From positions 1,984,001-2,048,000 of the forward strand of contig NZ_CP095461.1 in assembly GCF_023022985.1 (NCBI RefSeq): a DNA stretch of 64,000 nt, read 5' to 3'. The notes below the pieces were generated by a model. The model had not been told where the DNA came from. It saw nothing but the letters and a program-made list of their open reading frames with translations, and did no database searches. The DNA comes from Arthrobacter gengyunqii. Lineage in GTDB: Bacteria; Actinomycetota; Actinomycetes; Actinomycetales; Micrococcaceae. Made by a program: the position numbers and the translations under genes. Below are positions 39,247 through 48,118 of this stretch, piece after piece. Every line of letters starts with the position of its first letter. The stretch's first letter is position 1.

Positions 39247-40412
39247 CGCACGACCCCGCCCGGCAGTCCCCCGAGGGACCGGGCTTTGCCTTCGAGTCGC
39301 TGAGCCGCCGGCCCGACGTCGAGGCGGAGAATCTGCAGGCCCACGACACCGCCGACCGCCTGCTCCTGGACACCGCGGCGGAGCGCCTGCGCGGAAACGG
39401 AACCGGCGTCGTCGTCATTGGGGATGCGTACGGCGCGCTGACCCTCGGGGCAGCTGCCCTGCACGGCGTACGCGGTATCCGCGTCCACCAGGATCCGTAC
39501 TCCGGCGAACTGGCGCTGCGGCGCAACGCCGACGCCGCCGGGCTGGCCGGGACCTACCGGTCCCTGCCGCTGGACGCCGAGCTGCTGTCAGGGGCGCGGA
39601 CGGTGCTGCTGCGCCTGCCGCGTTCGCTGGACGCCCTGGAAGAGATTGCCGCGTTGATTGCCGCCTCAGCGGATCCGGCGGTGACGGTGTTCGCCGGCGG
39701 CCGGCTCAAGCACATGACCACCGCCATGAACGCCGTATTGGCGCGCTGGTTCGGCTCGGTCAATGCCGGCCTGGCGCGGCAGAAGTCCCGGGTGCTGACC
39801 GTCTCGGCCCCGCTGCCGGCGGACCGGCGGCCGGCCAACCGCTTTCCGCTGGCGCAGCAGCACGACGTCGGATTGCAGGCGCCGCTGGAACTGCGCGCCC
39901 ACGGTGCCGCCTTCGCCGGTGCATCGCTGGACATCGGCACCCGGTTCCTCCTGCCGCATCTTGCCGGTGCGCGGCAGGCGCAGACCGCCGTGGACCTGGG
40001 CTGCGGCACCGGTGCCATCGCCGCCTATCTGGCACTGACCCGTCCGGCACTTCGGGTGATCGCGACAGATCAGTCGGCGGCCGCCGTCGCCTCCGCAACA
40101 GCAACCATGGCCGCCAACCGCGTTGCGGACCGGGTGGAGGTCCGCCGGGACGATGCTTTGTCCGGGATGCCGGACCGCTCAGCGGAGCTGATCGTGCTGA
40201 ACCCGCCGTTCCACATCGGCGCCAGTGTGCATGCCGGAATCGCCCTGAAACTCTTTGCCGACGCCGGGCGGGTGCTGGCTCCGGGCGGGGAGCTGTGGAC
40301 CGTGTGGAACAGCCATCTCACCTACAAGTCAGCGCTCAACCGTCTGGTGGGGCCAACCAGGGAAGTTGCCCGCAACCCGAAGTTCACTGTCACCGTCAGT
40401 ACCTCCCGGTGA
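39231..40412 (+). CDS. RsmC/RlmG-like rRNA methyltransferase
   Basis: This 393-residue protein has a degenerate N-terminal methyltransferase-like half and a catalytic C-terminal half, the tandem layout of RsmC and RlmG, which methylate guanine N2 in rRNA. SAM motif I VDLGCGTGAIAAY begins near 254 and the base-flipping motif IV LNPPFH near 323. Which rRNA position it modifies is not clear. ATG 39231 lies inside the YigZ gene; GTG 39243, four codons later, is an alternative. Its 3' end overlaps the convergent small membrane protein gene by 84 bases. Confidence 0.88.
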   Translation: MDRPVTHDPARQSPEGPGFAFESLSRRPDVEAENLQAHDTADRLLLDTAAERLRGNGTGVVVIGDAYGALTLGAAALHGVRGIRVHQDPYSGELALRRNADAAGLAGTYRSLPLDAELLSGARTVLLRLPRSLDALEEIAALIAASADPAVTVFAGGRLKHMTTAMNAVLARWFGSVNAGLARQKSRVLTVSAPLPADRRPANRFPLAQQHDVGLQAPLELRAHGAAFAGASLDIGTRFLLPHLAGARQAQTAVDLGCGTGAIAAYLALTRPALRVIATDQSAAAVASATATMAANRVADRVEVRRDDALSGMPDRSAELIVLNPPFHIGASVHAGIALKLFADAGRVLAPGGELWTVWNSHLTYKSALNRLVGPTREVARNPKFTVTVSTSR

Positions 40413-40757
40413 GGCCGGAGTAGTCTTCGTCGAACATTTTTCGGCATAGTTTCTTGCTTCCCAGGATGCTTCGACGGCGCGGAGTCCCGCTTCAATTTCG
40501 GGGACGCGGCGCTCGCGGCGGCGGATGAGTTGTGCTGCCGCCGCTTCGGCCGCGCTGTGCCAAACCACTCTCGCGGCCATCCCGGTGTCGGCAAAAACTC
40601 CGTTCCAGAGTCGGCTGGTGCGCTTCTTGGACAGAGTTTTTCCGGCCCAGTAGAGTCCCACGCTCAGCGCCAGCCATCCCAGTACCTCGGGTTCGCTGAG
40701 GAAGTCGAGTGCGCTGGCCGCCAATGCAGCGGCCGCCATCACCGCCGCCGTTGCCAC
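40329..40757 (-). CDS. Small hypothetical membrane protein
   Basis: This 142-residue protein is not recognised. It has a hydrophobic segment at about 4-40 (ALAASALDFL and LGWLALSVGLYWAG), a basic stretch KTLSKKRTSRLW, and an Arg/Glu-rich helix (LIRRRERRVPEIEAGL) that may be a coiled coil. The last 28 codons overlap the end of the convergent methyltransferase and may be less constrained. GTG 40757 has GGGGGAG with 9-base spacing, and TAGGCT sits just ahead as a -10, which argues that the gene is real. Confidence 0.6.
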   Translation of the reverse strand: MATAAVMAAAALAASALDFLSEPEVLGWLALSVGLYWAGKTLSKKRTSRLWNGVFADTGMAARVVWHSAAEAAAAQLIRRRERRVPEIEAGLRAVEASWEARNYAEKCSTKTTPASPGGTDGDSELRVAGNFPGWPHQTVER

Positions 40758-40816
40758 ACATTTCCGATCTCCCCCAGCCTAGCCAAACGCAGTCGGCTTC
40801 TTCTGAAAGATCCGTC

Positions 40817-40830
40817 AGAGAGCGCTCTCT
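40817..40830. promoter_or_regulatory. LacI-family operator 1 (CebR-box-like)
   Basis: AGAGAGCGCTCTCT is a perfect 14-bp palindrome that overlaps the first base of the -35 hexamer. Its core GAGCGCTC is shared with the Streptomyces CebR box. An identical copy lies 55 bp downstream. Confidence 0.85.
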
Positions 40831-40858
40831 TGACAGTGATCCATATCACTCCTAGAGT
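40830..40858 (+). promoter_or_regulatory. Promoter of the ceb-like sugar operon
   Basis: A consensus -35 TTGACA (40830-40835), a 17-base spacer and -10 TAGAGT (40853-40858) form a strong vegetative promoter. It is flanked by two identical operators, so repression in the absence of inducer is expected. Confidence 0.85.
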
Positions 40859-40871
40859 AAAGCGAACGTCA

Positions 40872-40885
40872 AGAGAGCGCTCTCT
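40872..40885. promoter_or_regulatory. LacI-family operator 2 (CebR-box-like)
   Basis: A second exact copy of AGAGAGCGCTCTCT lies 14 bases after the -10 element, around +8 to +21. A repressor bound here would block promoter clearance; the 55-bp centre spacing (about five helical turns) would allow looping. Confidence 0.85.
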
Positions 40886-41035
40886 CAGCCCGGACGCCCG
40901 TCCGGACGGAGCGCAGAACTCTGTTCCAGCTTTTAAGTCTTGCCCATCCCGTCTCCGTCGATCATGCCTGCCCAGAAAAAGGCACGGTCAGCTGCTCCGG
41001 GATTCCAGTGCTCTACCACACACAAAGGAGTGACC

Positions 41036-42358
41036 GTGAAGAATTTCCGATTTCCGGCAGCGGCAATTGCAGGTGCCGCCGCTGTGGCGTTGCTGGCCTC
41101 AGGCTGCGGCGGCGGCGACGACGGCAACGGCGAAGCGGCAAGCGCCGACAACCCCATCGAGCTGAGCGTGACCACATTCGGCACCTTCGGTTACGACGAT
41201 CTCTACTCCGAATACGAAGATGCCAACCCCGGCATCACGATCAAACCCAACAACATCGACACCGGCGGCAACGCACGGACCGATCTGTTTACGAAGCTCG
41301 CCGCCGGTTCAGGCGTCAGCGACGTGGTGGCCGTCGAAGAAGGCTGGCTGGGTGCCATCATGCAGGTCTCGGACAAATTCGTGGACCTCAAGGAGTACGG
41401 GGCGGAGGACAATAAGGACAACTGGGTCGACTGGAAGTACAAGCAGGGCACTGATCCCGACGGCCGGGTTATCGGCTACGGCACGGACATTGGGCCGCAG
41501 GGCATCTGCTACAACGGGAAACTCCTGGAAGCCGCCGGACTGCCCAGCGACCGGGAGGCTGTCGCCGAACTCCTGGGAGGCCCGGACGCAACCTGGGAGA
41601 AGTACTTCGAAGTCGGCAACCAGTACAAAGACGCAAGCGGCAAGGCCTGGTTCGACCAGGCAGGCTTCGTATGGAACTCCATGGTCAACCAGATGGACGA
41701 GGGGTACTACACAAGAGACGGCGAGCTGAACATCGAGGATAACGATGCGATGATCGCAAACTTCGATCTGCTCTCCGGTGCAATTGACGACGGCCTGTCC
41801 GCAAACCAGGAAGAGTGGAAGTGGAACTCCGGCCAGTCCTTCCTGGACGGCACCTTCGCCACCATGGTCTGCCCGGGCTGGATGCTCGGCAACATCCAGG
41901 GCGGCATTGAAACCGCCGGCGGCTCCACCGACAGCGGCTGGGACTTCGCAGACGTATTCCCGGGTGGCGCCTCCAACTGGGGCGGCGCATTCCTCTCGGT
42001 TCCGGAAACCTCGGAACACAAGGAGGAAGCGGCAAAGCTGGCTGCGTGGCTGACCGAGCCCGAGCAGCAGATCAAGCAGTCCGAAGCGGCAGGCAATTTC
42101 CCCAGCACGCTTCAGGCACAGGAACAGCTTGCAGCCGATGCAACACCGAACGAGTGGTTCAACGACGCTCCCACCGGAGCCATCCTGGCGTCCCGCGCCA
42201 AGGACGTAGTGGCACAGTTCAAGGGACCGGATGATTCCGTAATCCAGGAGAAGGTCTTTGGACCGGCCATCGATGACATGGAGACCGGTACCGCCAACGC
42301 GGACCAGGCCTGGGAAAAAGCCCTCAAGCTCCTCAACGACCTGGTCATCAACAACTAG
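41036..42358 (+). CDS. Sugar ABC transporter solute-binding lipoprotein
   Basis: This 440-residue family 1 solute-binding protein (MalE/CebE type) is anchored outside the membrane. The signal peptide ends in the lipobox LASGC, with lipid-carrying Cys24, followed by a Gly/Asp/Glu-rich linker. Mature motifs include VTTFGTFGYDDL, WYxxR-free variants, VCPGWMLG near 285 and a GGAFLSVP segment near 320. GTG 41036 has AAAGGAG with 5-base spacing; the frame open further upstream is not used. It is first in the operon, under the double-operator promoter. Binding of cellobiose or another beta-glucoside is inferred from the context. Confidence 0.93.
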   Translation: MKNFRFPAAAIAGAAAVALLASGCGGGDDGNGEAASADNPIELSVTTFGTFGYDDLYSEYEDANPGITIKPNNIDTGGNARTDLFTKLAAGSGVSDVVAVEEGWLGAIMQVSDKFVDLKEYGAEDNKDNWVDWKYKQGTDPDGRVIGYGTDIGPQGICYNGKLLEAAGLPSDREAVAELLGGPDATWEKYFEVGNQYKDASGKAWFDQAGFVWNSMVNQMDEGYYTRDGELNIEDNDAMIANFDLLSGAIDDGLSANQEEWKWNSGQSFLDGTFATMVCPGWMLGNIQGGIETAGGSTDSGWDFADVFPGGASNWGGAFLSVPETSEHKEEAAKLAAWLTEPEQQIKQSEAAGNFPSTLQAQEQLAADATPNEWFNDAPTGAILASRAKDVVAQFKGPDDSVIQEKVFGPAIDDMETGTANADQAWEKALKLLNDLVINN

Positions 42359-42415
42359 CCGCACCGGGTGCGGGGCCTCCACCCGGAGGTCCCGCACGGA
42401 GCACTGGAGTCAGCC

Positions 42416-43402
42416 ATGACCGCCACATTGAACCGACCTGTCCGGAAGCAACCGGTCAAACCGCGGACAACGTTCCGCCGACGCCTCTCCAAGTGGGACA
42501 TGAAGGCGTCCCCCTACCTCTACATCTCACCGTTCTTCATTCTCTTCGGCATTACCGGACTGTTCCCTCTGGTGTACACCTTCTGGGTTTCACTGCACGA
42601 ATGGCACCTGATCATGGGCAAGGGAGATTTTGTCGGCCTGCAGAATTTCGCCAATGTGCTGGGCGACGACCGGTTCTGGGGTTCCCTCTTCAACACCTTT
42701 TCGATCTTCCTGCTTTCCGCGATTCCCCAGCTGATAGTCGCCGTGTTCCTGGCGGCAGTCCTGGACCAGCATCTGCGGGCCAAGACCTTCTGGCGCATGT
42801 CGGTGCTGCTGCCCTACGTTGTAACACCCGTGGCCGTGGCACTGATCTTCAGCAAGATGTTCGCGGAGAACAACGGACTGCTGAACAACCTGCTGGGCAA
42901 CTTCGGCATTGATCCGATCATGTGGCAGACGGGCACCCTGCCCAGCCACATCGCGATCGCCACGATGGTCAACTGGCGGTGGACCGGCTACAACGCCCTG
43001 ATCCTTTTGGCCGCCATGCAGTCCGTCCCCCGTGATCTGTACGAGTCCGCTGCGATCGACGGCGCCGGGGCCTTCCGGCGGTTCTTCAGCATCACGCTGC
43101 CGAGCATCCGCCCCACCATGATCTTCGTGATCATCACGGCAACCATCGGCGGTCTGCAGATCTTTGCGGAGCCCAAGCTTTTCGACCCGGTCAATGCCGG
43201 AGGAATCCAGGGGCAGTTCCAGACAACGGTGCTGTTCCTCTGGGACATGGGTTTCCAGCGTCAGAACTTCGGCAAGGCCTCGGCCGTGGCCTGGCTGCTG
43301 TTCCTGATCATTGTGCTGGTGGGCCTGGTCAACTTCCTCATCTCCAAGCGAATCGCCACCGGAGATTCGCACCGGACCCGTGGATCAAGGAGAAAGTCAT
43401 GA
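42416..43402 (+). CDS. Sugar ABC transporter permease 1 (MalF/CebF type)
   Basis: This 328-residue membrane protein has six helices and the ABC-permease EAA loop YESAAIDGAGAFRRFFSITLP (given in part, near residue 210), which contacts the ATPase. The N-terminal 30 residues are basic and cytoplasmic. ATG 42416 has TGGAG 6 bases ahead; the 16 upstream codons lie in the gap after the binding protein and are excluded. Its stop overlaps the next permease in an ATGA junction. Confidence 0.93.
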   Translation: MTATLNRPVRKQPVKPRTTFRRRLSKWDMKASPYLYISPFFILFGITGLFPLVYTFWVSLHEWHLIMGKGDFVGLQNFANVLGDDRFWGSLFNTFSIFLLSAIPQLIVAVFLAAVLDQHLRAKTFWRMSVLLPYVVTPVAVALIFSKMFAENNGLLNNLLGNFGIDPIMWQTGTLPSHIAIATMVNWRWTGYNALILLAAMQSVPRDLYESAAIDGAGAFRRFFSITLPSIRPTMIFVIITATIGGLQIFAEPKLFDPVNAGGIQGQFQTTVLFLWDMGFQRQNFGKASAVAWLLFLIIVLVGLVNFLISKRIATGDSHRTRGSRRKS

Positions 43403-44313
43403 GCGTCCTTCAACGAGCCGGGGCCGTTCCGGGAACCGGGACCGTATCCGGATCCGGGAAACCCGTCCCTAAACGGCGCGGAGTTCGATCCTTCGGCAGC
43501 GACCGGCGTCCGGGGTTCCTCACCTACGGGATTCTCCTGGTTTTCCTGTTCTGCTCCGCCTATCCCCTCTGGTGGTCCATCCTCATCGGCAGCAACGGAA
43601 ACCCCGCACTGGGCATGGAATGGCCTCCCCTCCTGCCCGGCGGCCGCTTCTGGACCAACGTCGCAGAGGTCATGAACACGGTGCCGTTCTGGAAGGCCCT
43701 TGGCAACAGCGTGATCATCTCCGGCACCATCACCATTTCCGTGGTCATCTTCTCCACCCTGGCCGGCTACGCGTTTGCGAAGCTCAGGTTCAAGGGGCGG
43801 GGTGTCCTGATGGTGGCGGTCATTGCAACCATGGCGATCCCCACACAGCTGGGCATCATTCCCCTGTTTATGGTCATGCAGAAACTTGGCTGGACCGGCG
43901 AGCTGGGAGCTGTGATCGTGCCTGGCCTGGTAACAGCCTTTGGTGTGTTCTTCATGCGCCAGTACCTGGTGGACGTCATCCCCGATGAACTCATCGAATC
44001 CGCACGAATGGACGGTGCCAGCATGCTGGGAACCTTCCGGCATGTGGCTTTGCCGGCGGCACGGCCTGCAATGGCCATCCTGGGCCTGTTCACATTCATG
44101 ACCGCCTGGACTGACTTCATGTGGCCGATGCTGGTGCTGGCGGGCAACCCCACCATTCAGGTGGCGCTCAGCCAGCTGCAGTCGGCCCGCTACGTCGACT
44201 ATTCAATCGTGCTGACAGGTGCCATCCTGGCCACCATCCCCCTGCTGATCCTCTTTATCGCGGCGGGCAAACAACTCATTTCCGGAATTATGCAGGGAGC
44301 AGTGAAGGGCTAA
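43399..44313 (+). CDS. Sugar ABC transporter permease 2 (MalG/CebG type)
   Basis: This 304-residue permease has six helices and the EAA loop IESARMDGASMLGTFRHVALP (near residue 201; shown as one short motif). With the preceding permease it forms the channel of a carbohydrate importer. The start overlaps the previous stop by 4 bases. Its TAA overlaps the glucosidase ATG by one base. No ATPase gene follows, so the pair must use a shared ATPase encoded elsewhere, as MsiK does in Streptomyces. Confidence 0.93.
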   Translation: MSVLQRAGAVPGTGTVSGSGKPVPKRRGVRSFGSDRRPGFLTYGILLVFLFCSAYPLWWSILIGSNGNPALGMEWPPLLPGGRFWTNVAEVMNTVPFWKALGNSVIISGTITISVVIFSTLAGYAFAKLRFKGRGVLMVAVIATMAIPTQLGIIPLFMVMQKLGWTGELGAVIVPGLVTAFGVFFMRQYLVDVIPDELIESARMDGASMLGTFRHVALPAARPAMAILGLFTFMTAWTDFMWPMLVLAGNPTIQVALSQLQSARYVDYSIVLTGAILATIPLLILFIAAGKQLISGIMQGAVKG

Positions 44314-45770
44314 TGACGAACAACACCCCCCAGTGGAACAACTGGCCGGCCGGCTTCATCTGGGGATCGGCCACTGCCGCCGCCCAGGTGGAAGGCGCAG
44401 CCCGGGAGGACGGCAAACAGGACTCGGTCTGGGATGCCTTCGCCGCCGTTCCCGGGAATGTCCTCAACGGAGACACCCCCGCAACGGCGGTGGACCACTA
44501 CCACCGGATGCCGCAGGACGTTGCCCTGATGAAGGAACTGGGACTGGACTCGTACCGCTTCTCCACCAGTTGGGCGCGGGTTCGGCCCGGCGGCGGTGCG
44601 CTCAACCCGAAGGGCCTGGACTTCTACTCCCGCCTCGTGGACGAGCTGCTTGAAGCGGGAATCCTGCCCTGGCTGACGCTCTACCACTGGGACCTCCCCC
44701 AGGGCCTGGAGGAAAAGGGCGGCTGGACCAACCGGGACACCGCCTGCAGGTTCGTGGAATATGCGCAGGACGTCTACTCAGTCCTGGGCGACCGGGTGAA
44801 GAACTGGACCACGTTCAACGAACCGTTCTGCTCCTCGCTGCTCGGTTACGGGTCCGGGGTCCACGCCCCGGGACGGCAGGAACCCCGCTCCGCAATTGCC
44901 GCAGTGCACCACCAGCATTTGGCGCACGGAATGGCGGTGACCGAGCTGCGGTCCCTCGGCGCCGAACAGCTCGGCATTACCCTCAATCTCAGTAACTCAA
45001 TTCCCAAGGATCCAACCGATCCCGTCGACCAGGAGGCCGCCCGCCTCTTCGATTCGCTGCAGAACCGCATCTTCCTGGATCCGATTCTCCGCGGCGCCTA
45101 CCCCGAAGACTCCCTGCGGGACCTGGAGCCGTTCGGGCTGCATGACGTGATCCTGCCCGGCGACATGGAGCTCATTGCTGCGCCCATCGATTTTCTGGGC
45201 GTGAACCACTACCACGACGACATGATCAGCGGCCACCCGAACAGCACCGGCGCCGACGGCCACGGCGGCGGCTCCGGTAAGGCAACCGCATCATGCTGGA
45301 TCGGCGCCGAACACATCACCTTTCCCAGCCGGGGCCTCCCCCGCACCGCCATGGACTGGGAGGTCAATCCGGACGGGCTCCGCAGGCTGCTGGTCCGTTT
45401 GGGCGAGGAATACCCAACGCTGCCGCCGCTGTACGTCACCGAAAACGGAGCAGCATACGACGACGACGTCAGTGCGGACGGCAGCGTGCCTGATCCCGAA
45501 CGCACCCGGTACATCCTGGACCACATTGCCGCGGTGGGACGGGCCATTGAATCCGGCGCCGACGTCCGCGGCTACTTCGTCTGGTCCCTTCTGGACAATT
45601 TCGAATGGTCCTGGGGCTACAGCAAGCGCTTCGGCATCGTTCGGGTGGACTATGACACCCAGGCCCGCACCATCAAAGACAGCGGCCTGACCTACGGCCG
45701 CCTCATTGCGGCCAGCCGTGCGGCCGGCTCCGGGACACACCCTGCCCCGTCCGTGGATGCCGTCGTGTGA
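44313..45770 (+). CDS. Glycoside hydrolase family 1 beta-glucosidase
   Basis: This 485-residue GH1 enzyme has the N-terminal signature GFIWGSATAAAQVEGA, the acid/base Glu170 in TFNEP, and the nucleophile Glu377 in VTENGA. WSLLDNFEW near 430 is the conserved aglycone-pocket segment. No signal peptide is present, so it cleaves imported beta-glucosides inside the cell, which fits the adjoining importer. ATG 44313 is fused to the permease stop as TAATG. The frame opens further into the permease gene but that is overlap. It is the counterpart of Streptomyces bglC. Confidence 0.95.
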   Translation: MTNNTPQWNNWPAGFIWGSATAAAQVEGAAREDGKQDSVWDAFAAVPGNVLNGDTPATAVDHYHRMPQDVALMKELGLDSYRFSTSWARVRPGGGALNPKGLDFYSRLVDELLEAGILPWLTLYHWDLPQGLEEKGGWTNRDTACRFVEYAQDVYSVLGDRVKNWTTFNEPFCSSLLGYGSGVHAPGRQEPRSAIAAVHHQHLAHGMAVTELRSLGAEQLGITLNLSNSIPKDPTDPVDQEAARLFDSLQNRIFLDPILRGAYPEDSLRDLEPFGLHDVILPGDMELIAAPIDFLGVNHYHDDMISGHPNSTGADGHGGGSGKATASCWIGAEHITFPSRGLPRTAMDWEVNPDGLRRLLVRLGEEYPTLPPLYVTENGAAYDDDVSADGSVPDPERTRYILDHIAAVGRAIESGADVRGYFVWSLLDNFEWSWGYSKRFGIVRVDYDTQARTIKDSGLTYGRLIAASRAAGSGTHPAPSVDAVV

Positions 45771-45838
45771 GCCCCCCTAAAATGAAGAGACTGCCGCGGA
45801 CACGCCCTGCAGAGAGGGAATTTACCAGGGAGAAACCT

Positions 45839-46858
45839 TTGAGTGCTGAATCCGGCCAAGCCACACCCGCCCCCACCCTGGAAATGGTGGCGGCCCTGGC
45901 GGGTGTTTCCAGGGCAACGGTGTCGCGCGTGGTCAACGGCGCGACGTCCGTTGACCCGCATCTGGTCAGTTCAGTGGAGAAGGCTGTCCGCACGCTCAAC
46001 TACGTGCCGAACCGCGCCGCAAGAACCCTGGCCAGCCGACGCACCTACACTGTGACCCTGCTGGTGCCGGAGTCCACTTCCAAGGTTTTCGCCGACCCGT
46101 TTTTCGCCACAGTGGTGGAAGGGGTGGCGCGGTATCTGAACAACACCGACTACATGCTGAACATGGTCACCTCCTCGGAAGCCAACCCGGACAAGACACG
46201 GCGGTATCTGATGGGCGGGAACGTCGATGGCGTCCTCGTGGTGTCCCACCACACCGGTGACCATTCCTGGGCACACCTGAACGGCTCCCTGCCCCTGGTT
46301 TTTGCCGGACGTCCCCTGGTAAACGCCGAAGACAGTTACTTTGTGGAGGTGGACAACGAGGAGGGCGCAACCGCCGCCACTGCACAGCTGGTGGACGGAG
46401 GACGGCGCAACATCGCCACCATCGCCGGGCCGCAGGACATGCCTCCCGGAGTGGATCGCCTCGAAGGTTGGCGGGCAACCCTGCTGGCGGCAGGGCTCAA
46501 TGATGCTCTGGTGGAGACCGGAGACTTCACCGTCACTTCCGGCGCAGCGGCCATGCGCCGCCTGCTGGATCGTGGGAAACCTCTGGACGGGGTCTTTGCG
46601 GCCAATGACCAGATGGCGGCCGGAGCGTACTCCGTCATCAAGGAACGCGGCCTTCGCATTCCGGAGGACATCGCCGTCGTCGGGTTCGATGACGACTACT
46701 ACGCCACGAGCCTCAGCCCCGCCCTGACCACCATCCACCATCCCATCGCCGCGCTGGGCGAGAAGATGGCCGAGCTGCTGATGGAACTGATTGAAGGGCG
46801 GCCCACTGAACGCGTTCACCGCCTGCCCACGTCCCTTGTTGTCCGCGATTCCGCCTAG
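45839..46858 (+). CDS. LacI-family repressor, CebR-like
   Basis: This protein has an N-terminal helix-turn-helix (TLEMVAALAGVSRATVSRVV, about 14-33) and hinge helix NRAARTLASRR, then a periplasmic-binding-protein-type effector domain (LVPESTSKVFADPFFATV near 70; VFAANDQMAAGAYS near 250; VVGFDDDYYA near 280). TTG 45839 with AGGGAG 6-7 bases ahead gives a normal 339 residues. ATG 45782 or GTG 45767 (overlapping the glucosidase stop) are possible starts. It probably binds the two palindromes at 40817 and 40872 and responds to the imported sugar. Confidence 0.92.
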   Translation: MSAESGQATPAPTLEMVAALAGVSRATVSRVVNGATSVDPHLVSSVEKAVRTLNYVPNRAARTLASRRTYTVTLLVPESTSKVFADPFFATVVEGVARYLNNTDYMLNMVTSSEANPDKTRRYLMGGNVDGVLVVSHHTGDHSWAHLNGSLPLVFAGRPLVNAEDSYFVEVDNEEGATAATAQLVDGGRRNIATIAGPQDMPPGVDRLEGWRATLLAAGLNDALVETGDFTVTSGAAAMRRLLDRGKPLDGVFAANDQMAAGAYSVIKERGLRIPEDIAVVGFDDDYYATSLSPALTTIHHPIAALGEKMAELLMELIEGRPTERVHRLPTSLVVRDSA

Positions 46859-46869
46859 GAGCTCATCCG

Positions 46870-47994
46870 TTGTCCTTCTTCACCGCTGCATCCCCTGCCA
46901 CCGCACCACCGGGCGCCGGCCCCCGGCGCATCGTCCGCCCACCCTGTGCCGAGGAGGGAGCTGCTTCTCCCTTGGCCGCCACCGGGCCGCAGCTGAACTG
47001 GGCGGTGGTGGCCACCGGCGGCATAGCAGGAACCGTGACCGCGGACCTTTCCCTCCTGGAGGACTCAGCCCTGCACGCCGTGTCCTCGCGCAGCGCCGAC
47101 AAAGCCGCCGATTTCGCCGAGCGGTTCGGCTTTGCCACTTCCTACTCCGACGCCGACGGCGGTCCCTCCGGCTATGAGCTGATGTTCGCCGACCCGGCAG
47201 TGGACGTGGTTTACGTTGCCACGCCGCACGCCCAGCACTACGCGGTTGCCAAAAGCGCCTTGGAACACGGAAAGCATGTGCTGTGCGAAAAGCCGTTCAC
47301 GGTCAACGCCGCCGAAGCAGCGGAGCTGATTGCTTTGGCCAGGGACCGGAACCTGTTCCTCATGGAAGCCGTCTGGACGCGGTTCCTGCCCAGCGTCAAC
47401 CGGGCTTGGGACATCCTGGCCTCCGGCGAGCTCGGTGCGCCTTCCTGGCTGCAGGCAGACCTCGGCTTCCCTGCCCCGCTGGATCCGGCGTCCAGGATGT
47501 GGGACCCGGCAGCCGGCGGCGGAGCGCTCCTGGATCTGTCAATTTATACCCTCACCTGGGCCCTGGCGGCGCTGGGGTACCCGGACACCATTGATGCCTC
47601 AGGCATCCTGAACAAAGACGGCGTGGACATACAAAACGCCCTGACGCTCCGTTACGACGACGGCCGTCAGGCCCAGCTGACGTCCTCTCTCGCTGCCTCC
47701 GGCCCGGGCACCGCCACCATCGCCTGCAGCTCAGGTTGGCTTCGCACCGGCGGAGGAAATATTTACAACCCGCGCGAACTGCACGTCAGCGGGCCCGCCG
47801 GCGCGCGCGTGGAAACCTTCGAGCCCGAGGGCACCGGTTACACCTACGAGCTGCGCGAAGTGACCCGCTGCATCCAGCAGGGGCTGACGGAAAGCCCCAC
47901 CATGCCGCTGGAAGACACCCTGCGCACCATGGAACTGCTCGACGGCGTTCGCGCCCAGCTGGGTCTGAGCTACGCCAACGACTCACGGCCGTAG
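46870..47994 (+). CDS. Gfo/Idh/MocA-family oxidoreductase
   Basis: This 374-residue NAD(P)-dependent sugar oxidoreductase has a Rossmann motif ATGGIAGTV near 49 and the catalytic CEKPF (Lys141). The GGGALLDLSIY segment near 217 is the substrate-side motif. The first 42 residues are proline/alanine-rich and outside the normal fold. TTG 46870 has AGGAG with 8-base spacing; TTG 46972 after GAGGAGGG is the shorter alternative. It follows the repressor by 11 bases and ends the sugar operon. It may oxidise a sugar product; the substrate is unknown. Confidence 0.88.
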   Translation: MSFFTAASPATAPPGAGPRRIVRPPCAEEGAASPLAATGPQLNWAVVATGGIAGTVTADLSLLEDSALHAVSSRSADKAADFAERFGFATSYSDADGGPSGYELMFADPAVDVVYVATPHAQHYAVAKSALEHGKHVLCEKPFTVNAAEAAELIALARDRNLFLMEAVWTRFLPSVNRAWDILASGELGAPSWLQADLGFPAPLDPASRMWDPAAGGGALLDLSIYTLTWALAALGYPDTIDASGILNKDGVDIQNALTLRYDDGRQAQLTSSLAASGPGTATIACSSGWLRTGGGNIYNPRELHVSGPAGARVETFEPEGTGYTYELREVTRCIQQGLTESPTMPLEDTLRTMELLDGVRAQLGLSYANDSRP

Positions 47995-48045
47995 CGGCCC
48001 ACGACAGCAGCCGCTCACGGCAAGTTCCAATCCGCATTCCAACGC

Positions 48046-48081
48046 AAAGCGGGCCCCCACCGAAGTGGGGGCCCGCTTTTT
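48046..48081. terminator. Intrinsic terminator between the sugar operon and rpsA
   Basis: Arms 48046-48060 and 48065-48079 make a perfect 15-bp stem (AAAGCGGGCCCCCAC with its complement) around CGAA, followed by T residues on the + strand. It serves the sugar operon and can also act on the convergent rpsA. Confidence 0.93.
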
Positions 48082-48118
48082 CAGGCTAATTCAACCGGTT
48101 AGTTCAACCAGGTGAAAA

